From positions 38,905 to 102,904 of the forward strand of contig NZ_JASCIR010000023.1 in the NCBI RefSeq assembly GCF_029968095.1: a DNA stretch of 64,000 nucleotides, read 5' to 3'. Shown here piece after piece: positions 54,781-63,242 of the stretch. Made by a program: the position numbers and the translations under genes. The notes beneath the pieces were generated by a model. That model did not search any database, had not been told where the DNA came from, and saw only the letters and a program-made list of their open reading frames with translations. Positions within the stretch are counted from its first letter, which is position 1; each line of letters opens with the position of its first letter. This stretch comes from Streptomyces solicavernae (GTDB lineage: Bacteria > Actinomycetota > Actinomycetes > Streptomycetales > Streptomycetaceae).

Positions 54781-55380
54781 GTGACTGACAACTGGGATGC
54801 CGCTGTGCCAGGCGATGCTTCCGCTGTACCAGGCGATGCTTCTGCTACGGATGCTCGGGGAGGCCCTGTTGATCCTCGCGTCGACCCGCAGCCCGTCGAC
54901 GAGGTCGACCGTCCCGCGACGTTCACCTTGATGGCGCCGGGCTGGCGTCCGCCGCCACGGCTCGTGACCCAGGCCTACGGCTTCTGTTTCACGCCCGGCG
55001 GGCAGGTCGTGCTGGTGGTCCTCCGTGACGGGTTCGTCAATCTCCCCGGCGGCCAGGTCGAACCCGGCGAGGATCCGTCCGAAACCTTGTCCCGCGAGGT
55101 CGCCGAGGAAGCGTGCGCCCGGGTGACCAGCAGCAGCTACCTCGCCTGCCAGCACGTGTGGGATCCCCAGGCACCGGCCGGGCCCACAAGCCACTACCAG
55201 ACCCGCTGGTGGGCGCGGGTCGAGCTCGATCCGTGGCGGCCGGAGCACGAGACGGTGGCCCGGCGCCTGTTTCCGCCCCATCGTGCCGTCGATTTCCTCT
55301 CCTGGCGGCGCAAGGAGATCGTGGGCTGCCTGATGGACCAGGCACTCGTCGCTGAGCGCCGCATGCGACGGCGACGCTGA
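54781..55380 (+). CDS. NUDIX hydrolase
   Basis: The NUDIX box GGQVEPGEDPSETLSREVAEEA fits Gx5Ex7REUxEE at ~residues 90-112 of 199. The N-terminal ~45 residues hold a short AVPGDAS repeat, encoded by a duplicated ~30-bp stretch, and are not part of the fold. GTG 54781 follows GGAGG. It would hydrolyse a nucleoside diphosphate derivative; the substrate is unknown. It does not belong clearly to the mercury locus. Confidence 0.85.
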   Translation: MTDNWDAAVPGDASAVPGDASATDARGGPVDPRVDPQPVDEVDRPATFTLMAPGWRPPPRLVTQAYGFCFTPGGQVVLVVLRDGFVNLPGGQVEPGEDPSETLSREVAEEACARVTSSSYLACQHVWDPQAPAGPTSHYQTRWWARVELDPWRPEHETVARRLFPPHRAVDFLSWRRKEIVGCLMDQALVAERRMRRRR

Positions 55381-55522
55381 CCGCCGCCGCACACTCGACG
55401 GCCTGCGCCGAGACAGTCGAGTCGCAGCAGGTTCAGCGTGCCGCACCGGCTGAGCGTCCGACTGAGTATCCGAGTGAGCCCATACCGGCTGCCTTGCGCC
55501 GGGCAGAGCGGTGTGTCAGGCG

Positions 55523-56304
55523 TCAGTCGACGGCGGTGAGGAACTGGGTGGCGGCGAGTTCGGCGTAGAGGGGGTCGGTGGTGACGAGTTCTCGGTGGTC
55601 GCCCACTGCGCGTACCTCTCCGGCGTCCATGACGACGATGCGGTCAGCCGTGGTGACGGTGGACAGCCGGTGGGCGACGACGAGCACGGTGGTGGTGCGG
55701 GCGACGTTGGCGACGGTGTCGCGCAGGGCGGCTTCGTTGACGGCGTCGAGCTGGCTGGTGGCCTCGTCGAGGAGGAGCAGGCGGGGACGGCGCAGCAGGG
55801 CGCGGGCGATGGCCACGCGCTGGCGCTCGCCACCGGAGAGCTTGGTGCCGCGGTGGCCCACGATGGTGTCGAGGCCGAGCGCAGCAGCGTGGTGTCGGAG
55901 GTTACCCGGGCCATCAGGTCGCCGGGCTCGCTGCGGTCCACCGCGGAGATCCGCAGCCGCAGCAGATACGAGGTCAGCGCCCGGCGCGCGCCCAGGACCA
56001 CGGACTCGGCGGTGCGCTGCAACACATACGAACCCACCGCCCCGATCCCGGCGTTGGCCAGCACCAGACCGGTCATCACCAGCAGCGGCCCGGCGATGGA
56101 GCGGTCGTGGCCGAGGTCGTCGATGAGTTCGCGCGCGACCAGAGGCAGGGCCAGCCCGGAGGCGCCGGTGAGGAGCGCCAGCAGTGCGCCCGCGAGCAGC
56201 GCCCAGCGGTACGGGCGCGCGTAGCCGAGCAGCAGCCGTCAGGCGGGCTGGGGAGCTACGGCGACCGGCTCGGGAGCCGGTGTGCTGTCGTGCGGTATGT
56301 CCAT
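55523..56304 (-). pseudogene. Broken ABC exporter (membrane + ATPase domains)
   Basis: From ATG 56304 the frame meets TGA at codon 22 (56239-56241). It then gives a good exporter membrane domain (GYARPYRWALLAGALLALLT, ESVVLGARRALTSYLLRLR, DLMARVTSDTTLL). Near 55880 it jumps, out of frame, into the ATPase end: LSGGERQRVAIARALLRRPR, LLLLDEATSQLD and VLVVAHRLSTV. Half the membrane domain and Walker A are missing. Two independent lesions make it non-functional. Confidence 0.85.
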
Positions 56305-56703
56305 CGAGGGTCCTCACACCGGTATCTGGTATCTGGTATCTGCGTGGCCGTTCAGAGGCGGATGCGCAACGTGACGTGCAACGTACTCGGTACGCGCTGA
56401 GGCACCACAGCGATGCCGGCCGCGAGAAGGAGGTGCTCGCTGCGCGGGCAAGGCCCACCGCGCTGTGCGTTCACGAGAATTGCTCCACCCACCCCGGAGC
56501 ACGAGCTGTTCCCGCTTCGGGGACGGCAACACAGCGGCGGATCCCCGGTTACCGAAACCGGGGATCCGCCGAATACTTGTAGCTCCACCACCACTCCCTG
56601 ACCACCCCTCGAAAGGCAGCAGCAAGCGGCGATCTGCAACGTCACCTGTGAAATTCGCGTAGCGCAATGGGACTGGCCTTTACACCGCAGGCCAAAAGGG
56701 AAA
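56305..56703. other. Gene-free 399-bp stretch with one strong hairpin
   Basis: It has a 7-bp GGTATCT triple repeat at 56321-56342 and the hairpin annotated at 56536-56570. No coding frame is convincing. Confidence 0.6.
56536..56570. terminator. 15-bp perfect hairpin
   Basis: GGCGGATCCCCGGTT (56536-56550) and its exact reverse complement (56556-56570) enclose a 5-nt loop. It is the most stable hairpin I found in the window. It may be a terminator or a mobile palindrome. Confidence 0.6.
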
Positions 56704-57117
56704 TCACACCGCCACGAGCCGGACCCGATCGCCGCAGAGCTGGGTCATGTCGTCGATATCGGAGGTCAGCATGACCACAGGGCGGTGCTGCCGCAGCGCG
56801 GCCTCGGCGACCGCCGCATCGATCGCGTACTTGTGCCCGTGCAAACCGGCATCCATCAGCAGCTTCGAGGCCGCCCTCGCCTCCTCGTCGCCCACCGGGA
56901 CCACGCGCAATCCGGAGAGCACCCAGTTGAGGCGAGACTTGTTCGTACGGGCGTGGACGGCCTCGATGATGGTGAGCGCACTGATCACCACCTCCATGCC
57001 GCGCGAGCGCGCTTCAGCGATCAGAGCCACCACCTGCTCGTCGTCGGCGAGCAGGTTCGATAGTCCCTCGCTGTCGAGGATCAGCGTCCCCTCGTGGCTC
57101 AGCCTGCGGCGGGCCAT
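56704..57117 (-). CDS. VapC-like PIN-domain toxin
   Basis: The 137-residue PIN protein has the acidic residues of the family: Asp near the start in LILDSEGLSNLL, Glu in IIEAVHARTN, and Asp in KYAIDAAVAEAAL and LTSDIDDMTQL. PIN toxins are Mg-dependent RNases. It overlaps the antitoxin gene by 19 bp and is translated after it. It is related to the toxin at 58055-58462 (shared HGHKYAIDA and LCGDRV). Confidence 0.88.
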   Translation of the reverse strand: MARRRLSHEGTLILDSEGLSNLLADDEQVVALIAEARSRGMEVVISALTIIEAVHARTNKSRLNWVLSGLRVVPVGDEEARAASKLLMDAGLHGHKYAIDAAVAEAALRQHRPVVMLTSDIDDMTQLCGDRVRLVAV

Positions 57118-57383
57118 TCACCCTCCTCGGTAAACACCTCGTCGAAGACCTGCCGCGCCTGCCGGCGGGCCGGCTCGGAGACCGGCCCCTTGCGGTTCTC
57201 GTAGTCCGCCAGGTACTCGTCAAGAACCTGCCCGCGCAGCTCACGCTCGACCGCCTCCGCGATGAACGCGGAGAACTCCCGCTTGCCCACCCGCGCCCGG
57301 ATTGCCTCCGCGGTCCCCTCCGGCAGCGACAGGCTCACCCGCGTCGCCGGCCCTTCCCCGATGCTGTACGCCGTCTCACTCAT
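57099..57383 (-). CDS. VapB-like antitoxin
   Basis: The 94-residue protein has a ribbon-helix-helix type N-terminus (RVSLSLPEGTAEAIRARVG, FSAFIAEAVERELRG) and an acidic C-terminus (VFDEVFTEEGEW) that would wrap the toxin. It starts the toxin-antitoxin operon and should autoregulate it. Confidence 0.85.
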   Translation of the reverse strand: MSETAYSIGEGPATRVSLSLPEGTAEAIRARVGKREFSAFIAEAVERELRGQVLDEYLADYENRKGPVSEPARRQARQVFDEVFTEEGEWPAAG

Positions 57384-57782
57384 GCCCCGAGTGTGTCAAA
57401 CGAGTAGGAAAGGCGCCATGGCCCGCGCCGCCCACAAGCACCCAACAGCACACAACCCAGCACGGGCCACTCATCCCATCCCAGCACCATCCCAGCACGG
57501 GAAAAAACCAAGGGCCCGACCCCGAAGAGCCGGACCCTCTCTGACCTGTACGTCTGCCAGATCAGCGACGTGGTGACACGTCAGCCACCGTCAGCCGCTA
57601 CACGTTGAAGCGGAACTCGACCACAAGCCTCTGACCTGCGGAAATGTAGGCGCATCCCAGCACCATCCCAGCACGGGAGCCGCGACAAAGTACGAGAAGA
57701 TTCGGGGCGCCAAGCCTACGCATCAACGATGAGGCTGCACAGCACCCCAACGCTGTAATAGTTCATGTACTAGACTGACCTC
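57384..57782. other. 399-bp gap between two divergent toxin-antitoxin modules
   Basis: It holds a 26-bp exact direct repeat (57477-57502 and 57653-57678). Between the copies lies a minus-strand piece (about 57597-57623) that reads VVEFRFNV-stop, like the end of YchF GTPases. The promoter of the second module lies at the right edge. No gene is seen. Confidence 0.55.
57759..57776 (+). promoter_or_regulatory. Operator/-10 region of the second toxin-antitoxin module
   Basis: TAGTTCATGTACTA (57759-57772) is a near-perfect palindrome overlapping a TAGACT -10 box (57771-57776), 6 nt before ATG 57783. No Shine-Dalgarno is seen, so the transcript may be leaderless and self-repressed. Confidence 0.5.
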
Positions 57783-58058
57783 ATGAAGTCACCCCGCCCC
57801 GGTGGCACGGAGAACATCTCCGTCTCGATGCCCTCGGAACTCCTCGGTGCTCTGCGCACGCGCACCGGCAAGCGTGGTGTGTCCGCCTACGTCACCGCGG
57901 CCGTCCGGCATCAGCTGGCGATGGACGGCCTCGCCGAGATCGTGGCGGCCTACGAAGCCGAGCACGAACCGTTGAGCGAGGCCGAGGTCCAGGCTGCGCA
58001 GCGCGAATTGTTCGGTGACGCACCGGCGCCGTACGCGTCGGGCGACAGCGCCGCATGA
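57783..58058 (+). CDS. VapB-like antitoxin (second module)
   Basis: The 91-residue protein has ENISVSMPSELLGALRTRTG and VSAYVTAAVRHQLAMDG, a ribbon-helix-helix fold, then an acidic tail. It is similar in layout to the antitoxin at 57099-57383. Its stop overlaps the toxin start as ATGA. Confidence 0.85.
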   Translation: MKSPRPGGTENISVSMPSELLGALRTRTGKRGVSAYVTAAVRHQLAMDGLAEIVAAYEAEHEPLSEAEVQAAQRELFGDAPAPYASGDSAA

Positions 58059-58462
58059 AGGCACCCGCGGCCAGGTCCCTGGTTCTGGACTCCCAGGCGC
58101 TGTCACTGCTCCTGCGCAACGACCGCCAGATGGTTACCCGGATCGAGGCCGCTCGGCGCATAGGCGTGCCCGTCCTCGTGTCGGCCCTGACGGTGGTGGA
58201 GGCCGTCTACGGGAAGACAGATACTGCCCGGCTGCGCTGGGTGCTCTCCAGGCTTCAGGTCCAAGACGTCACCCAGGCGGACAGCCTCACCGCGGTGCAG
58301 CTGCTGAGCGACGCCGGCGGCCTGCACGGCCACAAGTACGCCATCGATGCCCTCGTCGCCGCGATGGCGCTCCGCTCCCCGGCGCCCGTGCTCGTTCTGA
58401 CCTCGGACCGCGACGACTGGTCGAAACTGTGCGGCGACCGCGTACAGATCAAGGACGTCTGA
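58055..58462 (+). CDS. VapC-like PIN-domain toxin (second module)
   Basis: The 135-residue PIN domain has LVLDSQALSLLL, VVEAVYGKTD, HGHKYAIDALVAAMAL and LTSDRDDWSKLCGD, covering the conserved acidic positions. Its likeness to the toxin at 56704-57117 points to duplication or a common mobile source. The ~180 bp after it hold no gene. Confidence 0.88.
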   Translation: MKAPAARSLVLDSQALSLLLRNDRQMVTRIEAARRIGVPVLVSALTVVEAVYGKTDTARLRWVLSRLQVQDVTQADSLTAVQLLSDAGGLHGHKYAIDALVAAMALRSPAPVLVLTSDRDDWSKLCGDRVQIKDV

Positions 58463-58646
58463 GCTCGGCGTCTGCCCCTTTGTCGATGGGTTCCGTAGCG
58501 GCGGCTTCTTTTGTGGCTGCCCAGAAGGCGCAGGCCCCCTTTCGGAGGGTGAGCCGGGTTCGGCGGTGTAGACGGTGAGGGTGAGGCCGGGTAAGAGCCT
58601 GCTGCAGCGGCCCGGTGTACACCTTGGACAGCCAGGCACTGTGGAC

Positions 58647-59507
58647 TCACAGATCCTGTCGGCGGACGGCGACCACAGCGACGACTGCTGCGGCGAGGGG
58701 CCAAGCCGCATAAACGATCCACGACCCGCTGATGGTCGCCGGGTAGGGGGCCGATCCGAAGGGGTCGCCCGTCTGCACCAGTCGTTCCCACGCACTGCGG
58801 GGCAGCGCGTGGAGGACGGCGGAGGACCAGCGGTGGCGGTCGTTGAGGAGAAACGGCAGCAGCAGCAGAATGCCGGTGAACGTCACGAGGGTGGTTGCGG
58901 TGTGCCGGATGAGGGCGCCGAGGCCCATGCCGACGAGCGCGCACACCGGAGCGAGCAGCGTGGACGCCGCGACGGCGCGGAGCGCGCCGGGGTAGCCGAG
59001 GGACAGGCCGATGCCCCGACCGGACAGGATGGCCTGTGTCACGCCGAACGAGGTTCCCGCGACGACCGTGCCGTAGACGAGCATGACTGCCGTCACGACG
59101 GCCATCCTGGCCGCTACGACTGATCGGCGTGCCGGTACTGCCGCAAAGGTCGTGCGGATCTGTCCGCTGCTGTACTCGCCGACGATCGTGAGGGCGCCAA
59201 TGCTGCCGGTGGCGAGTATCAGGACCATGCAGGCGCCGATGGTGAAGGCGTCCCGCATGGCCCAGATCGGAACGAAGAGGGCCCGGATCCCTTCGTTGTA
59301 GGTCGGCCAGTTGTTGTAGTCCGCGACGGCCGCGCTGATGTTGATGGCGAGGACGGCCAGCGCGCTGGCCCCGAACGCCCAGGAAATGGACCGCAGCGAC
59401 CAGAGCTTGATCCACTCGGCGGCGAGGAGGTCCCGGAAGCGGGCGCCGGGCTCGGTGGCGCGCACGGCGGTCGAGACGGCCGTCTGCTGCGCGGTGGTTG
59501 AGGTCAT
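58647..59507 (-). CDS. ABC transporter permease (ABC-2 type)
   Basis: The 286-residue protein has six hydrophobic segments, e.g. ISWAFGASALAVLAINISAA and TATTLVTFTGILLLLPFLL, and the EWIKLWSLRS start common in actinobacterial ABC-2 permeases. EYSSGQIRTTFAAVPAR matches the usual cytoplasmic loop. ATG overlaps the stop of the ATPase gene (ATGA). With it, it likely exports a peptide or antibiotic, often giving self-resistance. Confidence 0.87.
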   Translation of the reverse strand: MTSTTAQQTAVSTAVRATEPGARFRDLLAAEWIKLWSLRSISWAFGASALAVLAINISAAVADYNNWPTYNEGIRALFVPIWAMRDAFTIGACMVLILATGSIGALTIVGEYSSGQIRTTFAAVPARRSVVAARMAVVTAVMLVYGTVVAGTSFGVTQAILSGRGIGLSLGYPGALRAVAASTLLAPVCALVGMGLGALIRHTATTLVTFTGILLLLPFLLNDRHRWSSAVLHALPRSAWERLVQTGDPFGSAPYPATISGSWIVYAAWPLAAAVVAVVAVRRQDL

Positions 59508-60424
59508 CGGGATTCTCCTGCGAGGTATTCGACGCTGTCGGCGGTGAGTTCCATGAACGCCTCCTCCAGTGAGGAGGTGCGGGTGGCCAGCTCAAGAAGC
59601 ACGATGCGGTGGTGGGAGGCAAGTTCCCCGATGCGGGCCGCGCTCAGACCGATCACGGTGAGCAACCCCTCGGCGCCCGAGGCGTCCGGCTGTACCGAAG
59701 CGCCCTCGGCTTCGACCACAGCTGCCAGCGCTGTGGGATCAGGCGTCCGCACGGCCACGCTCTGGCGGGTGCCGCGGGCCGCGAACTCCGCCACGCTCTC
59801 GTCGGCGATCAGCTCGCCCCGGCCGATGACGATCAGGTGCTCGGCAGTGTTCTGCATCTCGCTCATCAGGTGGCTGGAGACGAACACGGTGCGCCCCTCG
59901 GCGGCCAGTCGCCTGAACAGGCCGCGTACCCACCGCACGCCCTCCGGGTCCAGGCCGTTGACAGGCTCGTCGAACAGCAGCACCGGAGGGTCGCCGAGCA
60001 GAGCCGTGGCGATGCCGAGCCGCTGCTTCATGCCCAGGGAGAAACCGCCGATGCGGCGCCGGGCCGCAGAAGCCAGTCCCACCTCCTCAAGGACCTCGTC
60101 CACCCGGCGCCGCGGGATACCGTTGCTGCGGGCCAGGGCGGACAGATAGGCCCCTGCGCTGCGACCGCCGTGGACGTCATGGGCGTCGAGCAGGGCACCG
60201 GCACGGCGCAGGCCACGCGGGTGGTCCCGGAACAGGTGACCGTCGATGGTGGCGGTGCCGCTGGTGGGTTCGGTCAAGCCGAGGAGTATCCGCAGCGTGG
60301 TGCTCTTGCCGGCACCGTTGGGACCGAGGAACCCGGTGACGTGCCCGGGGCGCACGGTGAAGGTCAGGCCGTTGACGGCAGTGGTCTTGCCGTATCGCTT
60401 GGTCAGTTCGTTGACTTCGATCAC
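59504..60424 (-). CDS. ABC transporter ATP-binding protein
   Basis: The ~306-residue ATPase has Walker A LGPNGAGKSTT, a signature FSLGMKQRLGIA (variant LSGGQ), Walker B PVLLFDEPVNGLDPEG and switch His in VFVSSHLMSEM. A C-terminal domain follows, as in BcrA/DrrA-type proteins. GTG 60424 is chosen; a longer frame lacks family match. Divergent from the histidine kinase, with a 22-bp palindrome in between. Confidence 0.88.
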   Translation of the reverse strand: MIEVNELTKRYGKTTAVNGLTFTVRPGHVTGFLGPNGAGKSTTLRILLGLTEPTSGTATIDGHLFRDHPRGLRRAGALLDAHDVHGGRSAGAYLSALARSNGIPRRRVDEVLEEVGLASAARRRIGGFSLGMKQRLGIATALLGDPPVLLFDEPVNGLDPEGVRWVRGLFRRLAAEGRTVFVSSHLMSEMQNTAEHLIVIGRGELIADESVAEFAARGTRQSVAVRTPDPTALAAVVEAEGASVQPDASGAEGLLTVIGLSAARIGELASHHRIVLLELATRTSSLEEAFMELTADSVEYLAGESR

Positions 60425-60496
60425 CCGGCCAACGGTGCCGGGGAGGGTGTCCGTCCGGCATCGGCCCGTCGGCTGCACTCGCGGGAGGGCTGGTAT

Positions 60497-60518
60497 CCCG
60501 TGGGCGTACGCCCACGGG
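60497..60518. promoter_or_regulatory. 22-bp perfect palindrome between ABC and two-component genes
   Basis: CCCGTGGGCGT and its exact complement meet with no spacer. It spans about -61 to -40 relative to the kinase ATG and 73-94 bp upstream of the ABC start. It probably binds the adjacent response regulator. Confidence 0.65.
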
Positions 60519-60545
60519 CCAATGTTCCGCCGCTGGTCAGGCGAT

Positions 60546-60558
60546 TACGATCACCTCA
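60546..60558 (+). promoter_or_regulatory. Candidate leaderless promoter of the histidine kinase
   Basis: TACGAT (60546-60551) lies 6 nt before ATG 60558, with no Shine-Dalgarno. The palindrome above then occupies the activator position. Confidence 0.45.
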
Positions 60559-61730
60559 TGTCCGCCAAGCCGCGTCCCCTGCTGTCCTGGCACCTGCGGC
60601 CGGCCGTGCGGGCGGCTCTGGCCTGGTGCGGGGCGATCGCCTACCCGTTCGCGCTGTTCTTCGCGGCACGCGGCACACCTTTCGACTCCCCCGGCTTGCC
60701 CTTCGTCTCGGCGGCCGCGGTCACGGTTCTGCCTCTCGGACTGCTGCGCCGCCGTCCACTGCCGGCCCTGGCACTGATGCTCCTGGGTACGTACGTCACG
60801 GCGACGACAACCCCGTTCTGGCAGGTCGTGTATCTGCTGGTTGTGGCGAACGACCTCGCCGCCGGATACATCGTGGCCACCCGGCCGCGCCGCATCGCGG
60901 TCACCGCTGCCGTCACGACGCTCGGCGTACAGGTCGCCTTTGCCGCACGCCTCGGGACCGGGACGGACGGATTCGCCCGCACGGTCGTGGTCCTCGTCCT
61001 GGCGCTCGCCGCCGCCTGGATGACCGGCCATTCGGTTCGCGAACGCCGAGAACACGCCGCGGCACTGCGCTCGCAGACCGCCGCCCAAGCCGTCGCCGCC
61101 GAACGGCTCCGGATCGCCCGTGAGCTGCACGACATGATCGCGCACAGCATCGGCGTCATCACCATCCAGGCAGGCGTGGGACGCCGGGTCATCGACACAC
61201 AGCCGGACGAGGCCCGCAACGCGCTGGCCACCATCGAAGACACCAGCAGGGAAACCCTCGCCGGGCTGCGGCGCACCCTGGGCGCACTGCGGCGCACCGA
61301 ACCGGACCCCGGGGCGGAGGCCGCGCCGCGCGAGCCTGCCCCGGGCCTTGCCGACCTCGACCGGCTGACCGCGTCGACGAAGGGCGCGGGCGTCCATGTC
61401 GACGTGCGATGGCTCGGAGAACGACGGCCCCTACCTCCCGATATCGACCTGGCCGCCTTCCGGATCGTCCAGGAAGCCCTCACCAACGTCGTACGCCACG
61501 CGGACACCCCCGACTGCCGCGTCACCATCGGCTACCAAGACGGCGAACTGACCATCGAGGTCGCCGACGACGGCCGCGGCGGCCCCGCCTCCGGCACCGG
61601 ATACGGCATCACCGGCATGCGGGAACGCGTCAACCTGCTACGCGGCCAGTTCACCGCCGGGCCGCGACCCGAGGGCGGCTTTCGCGTGGCAGCCCGGCTC
61701 CCCCTCTCCGAAGGAGTGCACATCTCATGA
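60558..61730 (+). CDS. Sensor histidine kinase (HisKA_3 / NarL-type)
   Basis: The 390-residue kinase has four or five N-terminal membrane helices with short loops. It then has the HisKA_3 box ERLRIARELHDMIAHSIGVI with the phosphorylated His, and HATPase motifs LTNVVRHADTPDC and GYGITGMRERVNLL. No large extracellular sensor is present, so it may sense membrane stress or the transporter itself. Its stop overlaps the response-regulator start (ATGA). Confidence 0.9.
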   Translation: MSAKPRPLLSWHLRPAVRAALAWCGAIAYPFALFFAARGTPFDSPGLPFVSAAAVTVLPLGLLRRRPLPALALMLLGTYVTATTTPFWQVVYLLVVANDLAAGYIVATRPRRIAVTAAVTTLGVQVAFAARLGTGTDGFARTVVVLVLALAAAWMTGHSVRERREHAAALRSQTAAQAVAAERLRIARELHDMIAHSIGVITIQAGVGRRVIDTQPDEARNALATIEDTSRETLAGLRRTLGALRRTEPDPGAEAAPREPAPGLADLDRLTASTKGAGVHVDVRWLGERRPLPPDIDLAAFRIVQEALTNVVRHADTPDCRVTIGYQDGELTIEVADDGRGGPASGTGYGITGMRERVNLLRGQFTAGPRPEGGFRVAARLPLSEGVHIS

Positions 61731-62383
61731 CGGTCCGCGTCGTGCTTGCCGACGACCAGCCGCTGGTCCGCAGCGGTCTGCGCGTCCTGATGGCCGACGC
61801 CCCCGACATCGACGTCGTGGGAGAGGCTGGAACCGGCGCCGAAGCGGTCCAACTGGTCCGGAACACCGAGCCCGACGTGGCGGTGATGGACATCCGCATG
61901 CCAGGCATGGACGGCATCGAGGCCACCGAGCTGATCACAGCAGCCGCTGGAGCGACGCGCGTCCTTATCCTCACCACGTTCGACGACGACGAGTACATCT
62001 ACGGCGCGCTCCGAGCGGGTGCGAGCGGATTCCTCGTCAAGGACATGGCACTGGACGACATCCTCGGGGCTATCCGCGTGGTCGCCGCCGGAGACGCCCT
62101 GATCGCCCCGAGCGTCACGCGCCGCCTGATCGCAGAGTTCGCCGCCCGCCCCGAACCAGCCCCGCATCCACGAGCAGTCGGGAACATCACCGAGCGGGAA
62201 CGCGAGGTACTGACCCTCGTCGGACGCGGCATGTCCAACAGCGAGATCGCCGCCCACCTCTACATCAGCGTGGCCACCGCAAAGGCACACGTAGCGCGGC
62301 TACTCACCAAACTCGAAGCCCGCGACCGAATCCAACTTGTCATCACCGCCTACGAGATCGGCCTGGTAACGCCACCTCGCTGA
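61727..62383 (+). CDS. LuxR/NarL-family response regulator
   Basis: The 218-residue protein has a receiver domain with acidic pair ADDQ, phosphorylated Asp in VAVMDIRMPGMDG and Lys in FLVKDMALDD. A LuxR HTH follows: TEREREVLTLVGRGMSNSEI, SVATAKAHVARLLTKLEARD. It works with the kinase upstream and likely controls the divergent ABC transporter. Confidence 0.92.
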   Translation: MTVRVVLADDQPLVRSGLRVLMADAPDIDVVGEAGTGAEAVQLVRNTEPDVAVMDIRMPGMDGIEATELITAAAGATRVLILTTFDDDEYIYGALRAGASGFLVKDMALDDILGAIRVVAAGDALIAPSVTRRLIAEFAARPEPAPHPRAVGNITEREREVLTLVGRGMSNSEIAAHLYISVATAKAHVARLLTKLEARDRIQLVITAYEIGLVTPPR

Positions 62384-62527
62384 ACACCAAGCACCTCAGC
62401 CAGCCGCGGTCGGCCGGCTTCCCGCGCAGCGGTTCCAGCTTGCCTCAACACCGAGGTACCGATCGCATCGTCAGTTCATCCGAATCGGTCATGTGCGGAG
62501 GACCGGACTAGCCCATCCCGAGGCGAA

Positions 62528-63001
62528 TCACCTCGACGACCCTCTGCCTGGCATTTCAGGAGTCAGGGCAGAGGCGGTTCCATCACCGAGCATGCGCACC
62601 GCATCGGCGGCGGCCGGAGAGAGCATCCATTCCCGCAGGTCAGACAGCGGGATCCAGCTCACCGCGTCAGTGGAACCGTCCACCTCGCCCACCTCCGGCG
62701 CGTCAGCCTTGAGCTCGACGGCATAGAACAGCCCGGTCATATGCCAGTCCACTCCGTCCCGCCTCGCCGCATAGGTTCGTGCGTCGACCAACCGGGCATC
62801 GACAAGCTCAAGGCCGGTCTCCTCGCGGAGTTCACGCGCCAGCGCCTCCATCGGTTGCTCTCCATAGTCGATCCCGCCACCCGGCAGATGCCACAGGCCC
62901 GGAGCGAAGACTGGCGACGACGCCGACAGCCGAGTCAGCAGCAGCAGTCCCTCCCCCAGCGCGAGCGCATACGCGGAGACACGAGTCCGCACCTCAGTCA
63001 T
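62528..63001 (-). CDS. NUDIX hydrolase (MutT-like)
   Basis: A 157-residue NUDIX protein with box GGGIDYGEQPMEALARELREE plus TG, a perfect Gx5Ex7REUxEEx match, and LWHLPGG before it. ATG 63001 is chosen, close to the family start. Likely hydrolyses a nucleotide derivative. It is convergent with the response regulator across a 144-bp gap with no clear hairpin. Confidence 0.88.
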   Translation of the reverse strand: MTEVRTRVSAYALALGEGLLLLTRLSASSPVFAPGLWHLPGGGIDYGEQPMEALARELREETGLELVDARLVDARTYAARRDGVDWHMTGLFYAVELKADAPEVGEVDGSTDAVSWIPLSDLREWMLSPAAADAVRMLGDGTASALTPEMPGRGSSR

Positions 63002-63242
63002 GAATCTCGTCCCCCTCTCACCGAGCCCGCCGACAGCTCGGGGAGCTCTAACCTCAGCCTGCCCCACACGAAACGGCCGCCTGGGGAATTACGTGATCGT
63101 TGACACCCGGAGGCCGATACGCCGATTGCCTATCACTTCCCATCGGGTTGAGGACTTGCGGCGCCCGTTGTCCTTACGGTGTTTTGAAGATGGAGGAAAT
63201 CCTCCGTCTCCGGCCGGACTTCACGTACCTCGGAGGCGTCCC

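Noticed and set aside
57384..57782. tRNA gene as an integration site
   Set aside because: No cloverleaf or T-loop consensus could be found in this gap.
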